Assembly: GCA_002794105.1 (NCBI GenBank)
Contig: PHFL01000039.1
Coordinates: 171,096 to 235,095, forward strand
DNA: 64,000 nt
Direction: 5' to 3'
From: Candidatus Thermochlorobacter aerophilus
GTDB lineage: Bacteria > Bacteroidota > Chlorobiia > Chlorobiales > Thermochlorobacteraceae
In this document: piece after piece, positions 1-6,289 of the stretch
How positions within the stretch are numbered: position 1 is the first letter of the stretch
Layout: each line of letters starts with the position of its first letter
Notes under the pieces: generated by a model
Seen by the model: the letters and a program-made list of their open reading frames with translations, nothing else
Database searches by the model: none
What the model was told of the DNA's origin: nothing
Position numbers and translations under genes: made by a program

Positions 1-122
1 AGCAATCTGCAGTTTTAGGTGGCTATGCAAGGATTGCAGCGTGTTCTGAACAATTAGACGCATTGTCAGAAAGGAGCTTGAACAATGAGCACTTTTTGTC
101 CGATTATCAAAGAGCAATGTAA
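1..122 (+). CDS. possible 3' end of an upstream gene (partial)
   Basis: One frame is open from the window edge to a TAA at 120-122, giving about 39 residues of ordinary composition (it contains GGYARIAACSEQLD). It would overlap the start of the next gene by 38 bases in another frame. A stretch this long can be open by chance, so the only support is protein-like composition and position. If real, it would be a second gene ahead of the cassette gene at 85. I recognise no family. Confidence 0.3.
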   Translation, partial: QSAVLGGYARIAACSEQLDALSERSLNNEHFLSDYQRAM

Positions 123-693
123 AGCTGAAGAGTGTATGGCATGGAGAGATGACAAGTGTCTCATTTTTTCATACCTTGAGACATTAGTTGCTCTGCCTTA
201 TCGTGAATCTGATGAAGAAGACGACGAATTAGAGTTTTCAGAACAGCGGAAAGTTCCTGAACATATAAAATCCGCTACCCCTGAAGAACTAGCCACTGAG
301 TTAGTGGCTTTTGCAAAGCGAGAATTTGCACATGAAGAAAGGATATGGATTCCAGAGGTCGCAGAGTTTTTCTGGGAAAAAAAGGGTATTGAAAAATGGG
401 ATATGCCCGCTGACATTAGACTTAAGCTTGAAAAAGCCGAAAGTCTCGCTAAGCAACAGATTGAGAGTGAACGAGAAGCAGAATTGAAAGCACAGTTAGA
501 AAAAGAAAAGGCAGAACTGACTGAACTTGTGGCTCAATGCGTAACATGGGCAAGCGAGCAAGGCTTAAGCCGCTTGACCAACTCAGATATCGATGCCTTT
601 TTACTTGAAATAGGAAGAGAGATACTCCCACAGACCAAAAAAGCAATTTATGCCACAGCAAACGTACAACTAAAGTCAGCAAAGAAGAAATAG
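85..693 (+). CDS. uncharacterised Cys-rich protein, probable integron cassette gene
   Basis: A 202-residue protein of unknown function. The first 25 residues hold four cysteines (5, 12, 17, 25) spaced like a small metal or Fe-S site (CPIIKEQCKAEEC...DDKC). Next comes an acidic Glu/Asp stretch (about 43-52), and a charged Glu/Lys-rich segment at about 110-150 likely forms a coiled coil. There is no signal peptide or membrane segment, so it is probably cytoplasmic. The start is well supported by AAGGAG at 71-76, eight bases before the ATG. The stop lies five bases before an attC-like inverted repeat (699-753), the arrangement of a gene cassette. The function is not guessed. Confidence 0.75.
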   Translation: MSTFCPIIKEQCKAEECMAWRDDKCLIFSYLETLVALPYRESDEEDDELEFSEQRKVPEHIKSATPEELATELVAFAKREFAHEERIWIPEVAEFFWEKKGIEKWDMPADIRLKLEKAESLAKQQIESEREAELKAQLEKEKAELTELVAQCVTWASEQGLSRLTNSDIDAFLLEIGREILPQTKKAIYATANVQLKSAKKK

Positions 694-698
694 TCTAT

Positions 699-753
699 GC
701 CTAACACGCACTTCCAGCCAATAGCTTTATGACGACCGAAGTGTAAGTTAGGC
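699..753 (+). other. attC-like integron recombination site
   Basis: The site begins with GCCTAAC (699-705, fits RYYYAAC) and ends with its exact complement GTTAGGC (747-753, fits GTTRRRY). Nested inside, each after a three-base spacer, are CACTTC (709-714) and GAAGTG (738-743), so the R''-L''-L'-R' order of attC sites is complete. The central 23 bases are not obviously paired. At 55 bp it is at the short end of known attC sites. It follows a gene stop by five bases, as in a cassette. No integrase gene is in the window; it could lie upstream of base 1. Confidence 0.65.
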
Positions 754-974
754 GGTGTATTGACCCTCTAAACAGCATACTCCTGATACACATCGGCAAT
801 CCATTTTCGCCTGCGTGGCTGACGCTCAACTTCAAGGCGATGTATCAACTTTCGGATGTGCTTGCCATCAGCACTGGAATAGAAAACCTCACCGATGTGC
901 GCTATCGCCCATATAGCTCTGGATTAGTTGCCCCCGGACGGAACTTCATTCTCTCGCTGCGTGCTGGACTCTAA
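747..974 (+). pseudogene. 3' remnant of a TonB-dependent receptor
   Basis: The frame ending at the TAA at 972-974 encodes about 75 residues, including GNPFSPAWLTLNF, STGIENLTDVRYRPYSSG and the terminal NFILSLRAGL. These are the last strands of a TonB-dependent outer-membrane receptor: the 'ENLTDxxYR' turn, the proline/glycine stretch and a final aromatic-rich beta strand. There is no start codon, plug or barrel; the frame is interrupted exactly at the attC-like site. The rest of the receptor is missing or lies beyond the window, so this is a decayed or truncated copy. Confidence 0.75.
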
Positions 975-998
975 TGCTTCTCTTTGCCTGCAAATTTG

Positions 999-1006
999 TA
1001 TCTTTG
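999..1006 (+). promoter_or_regulatory. candidate -7 element (TAnnTTTG) for purD
   Basis: TATCTTTG, 23 bases before the purD ATG, fits the Bacteroidetes-type -7 element TAnnTTTG. No TTTG at the usual -33 distance is evident. Support comes from similar elements before several other genes here. Confidence 0.35.
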
Positions 1007-1029
1007 CCTTAAACACAAGATAACCTTCA

Positions 1030-2394
1030 ATGAAAGTTCTGATTGTTGGTGGCGGCGGCCGCGAGCATGCACTGGCTTGGGCTGTTGCCAAATCTCCAGA
1101 AGTTGAAAAAATTTTTGTCGCTCCGGGCAATGGCGGAATTCGCTCCTTGGGCTCAATTGCTGAAACCGTAAACATTGCCTCCACTGACCTTGACGCACTT
1201 GTTGAATTTGCCCAAGCGCAGCGTGTTGATCTGACTATTGTTGGTCCAGAGCAACCTTTGGCACTTGGCATTGCTGACCGTTTTCATCAAGCCAATTTGA
1301 AGATTTTTGCACCGACGCAGCAAGCGGCTCAACTTGAAACGAGCAAAGCTTTTGCTAAAGCCTTCATGCAGCGGCATCACATTCCTACCGCACCGTTTCA
1401 GCACTTTACTCAACACGATGCCGCCCGTGCCTATCTCTTAGAGCGCAACACTTACCCGATTGTCATCAAAGCCAGCGGTCTCGCCAGCGGCAAAGGGGTG
1501 ACGGTGGCTTACCACAAGGGGGATGCGCTCGAGGCACTTCACGCCATTTTTGAAAAGAAAATTTTTGGCGAAGCTGGTCGCGAAGTTATCATTGAAGATT
1601 TTATGCCCGGCGAAGAAGCAAGCATTTTTCTGATGACCGACGGCACCAATTATGTCCTTTTGCCAACTGCACAAGACCACAAACGCGTTGGCGATGACGA
1701 CACGGGCAAAAACACTGGCGGCATGGGCGCCTACGCTCCCGCTCCAATCGTCACGCCAGAGCTTCTTCGTAAAGTGGAAACGCAAATCATTCAGCCTACT
1801 TTGCGCGGCATGCGTCAAGAAGGTCAGCTCTATCAAGGCTTTCTTTATGTGGGGCTTATGATTGAGCACGATGAGCCGCGAGTGGTCGAATTCAACGCCC
1901 GCTTAGGTGACCCAGAAGCGCAAGTTATCTTGCCCCTGCTACGCACGCCGCTGCTTGACATCATAGACGCCTTGCTCAAGGGTCAGCTTGCCTCCTTCAC
2001 GCTTGAGACAATACCGAAGTTTGCTGCCACGGTGGTCATGGCTTCTCAAGGCTATCCTGACCGCTATGAAACAGGAAAGGTGATTACAGGACAGTGTCAT
2101 TTTGATGGCTCATGCCACACCGATTCAGGCAGCGAGATTATTGTGTTTCACTCGGGCACGCGTTTTGAGCATGGCAAACTCTACACTGCTGGCGGTCGTG
2201 TGCTTTCCGTCACCGCTATTGCCGATACGCTGGAACTTGCTATCGCTGACGCCTACGAGGCAGTCTCGCATATCCATTTTGACGGGGCGATATATCGCCG
2301 TGATATTGGCAAAAAGGGTTTAGCACGATTGCGCTCAATGAGCTCGTCATCCTTCACTCAAAGAGCAAGCGCAAGTAAAAACTTGGCTGACTGA
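1030..2394 (+). CDS. purD: phosphoribosylamine--glycine ligase (GARS)
   Basis: Catalyses ATP-dependent joining of 5-phosphoribosylamine and glycine to give GAR, the second step of de novo purine synthesis, in the cytoplasm. The N-terminus has the family's opening MKVLIVGGGGREHALAW, followed by PGNGG and GPEQPLALGI. The ATP-grasp part shows KASGLASGKGV, the HKRVGDDDTGKNTGGMGAY loop and EFNARLGDPEAQ. At 454 residues it is about 20-25 longer than usual; the extra Ser-rich tail overlaps the 3' end of the convergent flavoprotein gene by 41 bases. It is the first intact housekeeping gene after the accessory left edge. Confidence 0.96.
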   Translation: MKVLIVGGGGREHALAWAVAKSPEVEKIFVAPGNGGIRSLGSIAETVNIASTDLDALVEFAQAQRVDLTIVGPEQPLALGIADRFHQANLKIFAPTQQAAQLETSKAFAKAFMQRHHIPTAPFQHFTQHDAARAYLLERNTYPIVIKASGLASGKGVTVAYHKGDALEALHAIFEKKIFGEAGREVIIEDFMPGEEASIFLMTDGTNYVLLPTAQDHKRVGDDDTGKNTGGMGAYAPAPIVTPELLRKVETQIIQPTLRGMRQEGQLYQGFLYVGLMIEHDEPRVVEFNARLGDPEAQVILPLLRTPLLDIIDALLKGQLASFTLETIPKFAATVVMASQGYPDRYETGKVITGQCHFDGSCHTDSGSEIIVFHSGTRFEHGKLYTAGGRVLSVTAIADTLELAIADAYEAVSHIHFDGAIYRRDIGKKGLARLRSMSSSSFTQRASASKNLAD

Positions 2395-3604
2395 GCTTTT
2401 TACGTAGCTCGAAATTTTCTACCATGCTGGCTACGGTATCTTTCAAAAATTCGCTTCGCCCAACCTTCCGCACCAAGAGATTGACAAGGAACGGCGTTGC
2501 GGCTATTTTCTGCAACACGTAGTGCAATCGAAACGACGGGCTTAGCCTATTGTAGACAGCTTTATCATACTGTTTATTAAACTCGGCTGAAAAATTTTGG
2601 GCGTCAAAACATTTGCGGATGTGCTCTGCGGCAAATGCGCCAGAGAGCATCGCTTCGCCGATGCCTTCACCGGTGAGCGGGTCGATAAGCGAGGCAGCAT
2701 CGCCAGTGAGCAAGAAGCGCTCACCAGAGATGTTCATGCGCTTGGAGCCCAGCGGTAGCCCAAACCCTTTGACGCCATCGATGATGGTTGCATGTCGGAA
2801 ACGCGCTGCCAATTGTGGATGAGAGCTAAGTATTTCTATGAGTTTTTCGCGTAGGTTGATGCGTTTTCTGTGTAGCACTGCTGAAAGCACGCCGAGTCCT
2901 ACGTTTGCTATGCCGTTTGGCAACGGAAAAATCCATAGGTAACCCGGTCGCAATTCTTTGAGCAAGTAGAACTCCACATAATTTTCAGGGCGTGGGTCTG
3001 CGATGCCTTTGATGTAAGCTCGCACGGCGGCAGAGTAGTGATGCTCATCGAGCTTAAAATTTGCCAATCGCTTTGCAACGAGTGAATGTGCGCCATCGGC
3101 GGCGATCACCATCTTTGCTCGGAAGATGCGTTTTCCAGCGTGCAACTCCACATATTCGCGATGCTGCTCCACGGCTTCGACTGGCGTATTTTCATAAAAC
3201 GAGATGTTTGGCGCACCGCAAAATTGCTCAACTAAAAAGTTATCAAAATCTATTCGTCGGCTGACATAGCCCAGCGCACTTCCTGAAAAATGCTTCTTCG
3301 GTTTGAAGACCAGCTCCAAGCAATCGTAACTTGGCGAGACAATTTTCACTGCAGTGGTGCAGAGCTTTTTGGAAAATTTCTCAAACTTTTCTGTCAATTC
3401 CGGCGAGAGCATTTTCATTGCTTCCGTAACCTTGATGCTCAGGGCATCGCCGCAGATTTTATCGCGTGGAAATTTGGCTTTGTCGAACACGCCGACACGC
3501 AATCCAGAGTGTCTTAGCCCAATTGCCGTGCAGGCACCGGCTGGACCGGCGCCGACGATTGCTACATCTAATTCTTGAACAGCCGTGCTGTGTGTGTTTT
3601 GCAT
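2354..3604 (-). CDS. geranylgeranyl-reductase-family FAD oxidoreductase
   Basis: A 416-residue flavoprotein of the geranylgeranyl reductase family, which saturates isoprenoid double bonds using FAD. Visible are the N-terminal dinucleotide fold (VAIVGAGPAGACTAIGL), the KFPRDKICGDAL segment where this family has its conserved Cys, a middle AADGAHSLVAKRL motif and the FAD-ribityl motif LTGDAASLIDPLTGEGIGEAM. It could act on a chlorophyll phytyl tail, a menaquinone side chain or a membrane lipid. It lacks clear hallmarks of BchP, so no substrate is assigned. Its 3' end overlaps purD tail to tail. Confidence 0.85.
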   Translation of the reverse strand: MQNTHSTAVQELDVAIVGAGPAGACTAIGLRHSGLRVGVFDKAKFPRDKICGDALSIKVTEAMKMLSPELTEKFEKFSKKLCTTAVKIVSPSYDCLELVFKPKKHFSGSALGYVSRRIDFDNFLVEQFCGAPNISFYENTPVEAVEQHREYVELHAGKRIFRAKMVIAADGAHSLVAKRLANFKLDEHHYSAAVRAYIKGIADPRPENYVEFYLLKELRPGYLWIFPLPNGIANVGLGVLSAVLHRKRINLREKLIEILSSHPQLAARFRHATIIDGVKGFGLPLGSKRMNISGERFLLTGDAASLIDPLTGEGIGEAMLSGAFAAEHIRKCFDAQNFSAEFNKQYDKAVYNRLSPSFRLHYVLQKIAATPFLVNLLVRKVGRSEFLKDTVASMVENFELRKKLSQPSFYLRLLFE

Positions 3605-3654
3605 GCTTTCTTGATTGGGATTCTACAAATACAAACTTCCTTCATTCACCCTTA

Positions 3655-3704
3655 AAAAACAAGCAACGCTGACAAGACTTTGCTTCGGTCTCATCAGCGT
3701 TGCT
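3655..3704 (-). terminator. rho-independent terminator of the susCD-DUF4397 operon
   Basis: Read on the reverse strand, AGCAACGCTGA (3704-3694) pairs with TCAGCGTTGCT (3672-3662), with GAGAC/GTCT continuing the stem, followed by TTGTTTTTT. It starts 22 bases past the stop of the DUF4397 gene. Confidence 0.9.
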
Positions 3705-3725
3705 AGTTGCATTTGCAGAGCAGGT

Positions 3726-4547
3726 TTATCTATCGGTGAGTAGTGTCAAGCCGAATCCAGCTGGTGAGCCCGCGCGTGTGCTATCGGCTGTGCCGCGTGC
3801 CATGACGGTAAAGACGCGCCGACTTCCGATTGTTACACCTGTGAGTCTTCCCAGTGTATCGGCGGTGCCCCCTGCTCGTAGCACGAAAATGTTGTAGCTT
3901 CCTGCGTCGATTTGCGCAATGTCAGATACGGTGCGAGGCGCAATGTTCGAAAAGAGTGTTGTGCCTGCTGTTGTGCCGACACGCTGCGCCACCACATTGA
4001 CGTTAATAGGCGCAGCAGAAAGCGACATATGAGCTACTCGCACGCCGGCTCGCCCCGCACGAATGGCATTAGCAAAATTGACGGTATCGAGAATATCTGT
4101 CAGAATTTTGTCATCGCTGATGACAACCGATAGTGGCGGTGCATTCCCTACAACGAAGTAAGTTTTTGCACCATCTTTTGGAAACTCATCCGTTACATCA
4201 ATGACAGGTTGAACGTTGTTAGTTGGTGTTGCGCGCGGTGTGGCTGGAAACACGCGAATGCGTGTTGTACCTGCGCTGACGGGCAAAAATCCCGTTGTGC
4301 CTCGAAAGGCAATGGTAGCTGGCGCGCTCGTGGGTGTTGTCGCTCCCAGTAGTGCAAATGTAGTGTCGTTGAATCGATTGTCGTTGAGTAGCACATTCAC
4401 TGCTGGGGCATTTGGTGCGGCATGCACGAACCGCACGGCGGTCAATGCTGGCATCTCATACTCTGTGGCTCTGATGGTGCAAGCACTTATCCAGATGCCC
4501 AGCATTGAAAGTAGTGTGAAAGTAAGAGCTTTATTGTATTTCGGCAT
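3726..4547 (-). CDS. DUF4397 domain lipoprotein
   Basis: A 273-residue exported lipoprotein: a basic start and hydrophobic stretch end in a lipobox (WISAC, Cys about 23). After it come two related beta-rich segments beginning VRFVHAAPNAPAVNVLL and VRVAHMSLSAAPINVNV, the 'VRxxHxSPxAPxVDV' signature of DUF4397 proteins of Bacteroidetes-like bacteria. The molecular role is unknown. It is last in a reverse-strand operon after susC and susD, so it probably sits at the outer membrane as an accessory surface protein of that uptake system. A strong terminator follows it. Confidence 0.85.
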   Translation of the reverse strand: MPKYNKALTFTLLSMLGIWISACTIRATEYEMPALTAVRFVHAAPNAPAVNVLLNDNRFNDTTFALLGATTPTSAPATIAFRGTTGFLPVSAGTTRIRVFPATPRATPTNNVQPVIDVTDEFPKDGAKTYFVVGNAPPLSVVISDDKILTDILDTVNFANAIRAGRAGVRVAHMSLSAAPINVNVVAQRVGTTAGTTLFSNIAPRTVSDIAQIDAGSYNIFVLRAGGTADTLGRLTGVTIGSRRVFTVMARGTADSTRAGSPAGFGLTLLTDR

Positions 4548-4589
4548 GGTTGTTTGAATTCAAAGTTTTGTGAGATTGAATTTTGGCTT

Positions 4590-6206
4590 TTAGAAGCCAG
4601 CAAATGGTGATATGCGAGAAATGTTTCTTGCAATCACGTCATTCATGTCGTTTTGAATGGTTATGATGGTAAAACCGCCTGATGTTGTGACGGTGTAGGT
4701 ATTCAATGCCGCATTTCCAGCGGGAATCCATTCAGGCACGACGACGAGAGTGCCGGGCGAACCGAGCGGCATGTTTGGATTGGTTTGCGTCTGACGCTCG
4801 GGCACTGGGAAACGAATGCCCAAGTCACTCATGCGGCGCGACTCCAAGAAGAAAATTTCTTGGCGCAAAAGATAGAGCGTTCGCACCAAAGTCGTGCGGT
4901 CGTTAGGCAGTGCATCAATATCAGCTGGCGTTAAACTTGTACCAGAAACGATAGGCAGGGCAAACGGCGGTGAGCCTGGTCCGCGACGACGCACCAGCGA
5001 TGCCGCATACACCGAATCTGCATTGGTGGTCAAGCGTGCTGTTGGGCTTGGAAGAACCAGAATTCTTGATGGCAAATTGCCCGGTCCGGGAAAATTTGTT
5101 GCGACAGTAATTGCCGTCAGTGCTGGTCCTGCAGGGCTTGCAATGCGGCGTTCGTTTGCATCTGAAAAGAGTTCGGTTGGTCGGCTGCGTGCCAGCGTGA
5201 CGGCACTGCGCATTTGTGCTCGCGCTTCAGGCAGATTGTTATCAGAGAGAGCTATTTCAGCCAAAATCAGATGGCACTCCTCAGTTTTCAAAAGTGGTAG
5301 CGGGGTTGCCCCTTGAATGCTTGCACATTTTGGGTCTAAGAACTCCAGTCGTGGCAAGGGCTGAAAATTGTTGTCGGTCCGAATCAGTGAGTGGTTGTAA
5401 ATATCGGGTATTGGACCGTTGGTGATGTCGGGGCGCACGTAATAGACGTATGCAGCTCGCCGTGCCAGAGCGGCTTCAGCGTTTCGGCGTGCTTCTGCTT
5501 TGTTGCCCAAAAGACGATGCGCTCTTGCCAGCGCCAGAAAGATGTTCATGCGAATGTCGCCCAAGCCATCTGCGAGATTATCTGCTGCATTTACGCTTGG
5601 TGCTGTCGCTGCAAGCGTCTGTGCCTCCTGCAGGCGTTGTATAGCTATCTGAAGCACTTCGCGTGCTGAGCGCGGCTGCCCCTTATCTTCGATAGGAAAA
5701 TGGCTCCAGTTTTCTGCCAGCAGAATCAATGCCATCGCCTGTAGGAATCGAATCTCAGCGCGCTGCAAGTTTGTGGCTTGCCTATCGTTTGGCACAATAC
5801 TTGAAAAGGCAAACTCAGCCACAGCGTTTACCCTAAGCAAGTTAAAATAGGCCGCTCCGCCTGCCAGCGTCAGGTCTGTGCCTGTAATCAAGCTCGGTGT
5901 ATCCAAGAGTTGCGACACAAACGAAGTCGCATTAGTGTAATTGTCAGACGCCAGTTCTGTCAGCGTGCCTAAAGCGCCATATCCGATGACAAGTGTGCGG
6001 CGCATGCCCGTCAGAACGCTACGCGTGGTGTTGTCTGGATTGGCAATGAGGTTTTCTTCCGTGACGTTGTCGTTTTGCACGCGTGTTGGGTCAAAGAGGT
6101 TACCCGGGGCGCAGCTCAAGTTTAGTGCTGCCGCACTTGCGACCAAGACTGCCGAAGCCAGCAGCCACCACGGAATCTTCTTTAGTGTTCCAAATAAAGT
6201 TTTCAT
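4590..6206 (-). CDS. SusD/RagB-family nutrient-binding lipoprotein
   Basis: A surface lipoprotein that captures a polymer or oligomer for its SusC partner. From the chosen ATG the protein is 538 residues, with a signal peptide ending in a lipobox (LNLSC). Helical TPR-like segments follow, including RAEIRFLQAMALILLAENW, LALARAHRLLGNKAEARRNA and ECHLILAEIALSDNNLPEAR, the last being the family's 'L(I)xAEAxx' region. A longer frame with an ATG at 6269 is open, but it would start inside the hairpin 6242-6270 and add residues before the signal peptide. The substrate cannot be read from sequence. Confidence 0.9.
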   Translation of the reverse strand: MKTLFGTLKKIPWWLLASAVLVASAAALNLSCAPGNLFDPTRVQNDNVTEENLIANPDNTTRSVLTGMRRTLVIGYGALGTLTELASDNYTNATSFVSQLLDTPSLITGTDLTLAGGAAYFNLLRVNAVAEFAFSSIVPNDRQATNLQRAEIRFLQAMALILLAENWSHFPIEDKGQPRSAREVLQIAIQRLQEAQTLAATAPSVNAADNLADGLGDIRMNIFLALARAHRLLGNKAEARRNAEAALARRAAYVYYVRPDITNGPIPDIYNHSLIRTDNNFQPLPRLEFLDPKCASIQGATPLPLLKTEECHLILAEIALSDNNLPEARAQMRSAVTLARSRPTELFSDANERRIASPAGPALTAITVATNFPGPGNLPSRILVLPSPTARLTTNADSVYAASLVRRRGPGSPPFALPIVSGTSLTPADIDALPNDRTTLVRTLYLLRQEIFFLESRRMSDLGIRFPVPERQTQTNPNMPLGSPGTLVVVPEWIPAGNAALNTYTVTTSGGFTIITIQNDMNDVIARNISRISPFAGF

Positions 6207-6241
6207 TTGCGACAAGCTTTTTGAGTTTTTGCAAGTTTTCT

Positions 6242-6270
6242 CATGCAGGCATATAAAGCATGCCTGCATG
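6242..6270 (-). repeat. 11-bp inverted repeat between susC and susD
   Basis: CATGCAGGCAT (6242-6252) and ATGCCTGCATG (6260-6270) form a perfect stem with a seven-base loop. It lies between the susC stop and the susD start without a following T tract, so it is more likely an mRNA-stability or expression-balancing hairpin than a terminator. Confidence 0.6.
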
Positions 6271-6289
6271 TACTTGTTGAAAAAGACAA

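Noticed and set aside
54..59. TTAGAC as the left cassette boundary
   Set aside because: The preceding base is A rather than the G expected at an integrated cassette junction, so the left end of the cassette cannot be placed.
4894..5316. 140-residue forward reading frame
   Set aside because: It lies wholly antisense within the susD gene and has no start signal or family.
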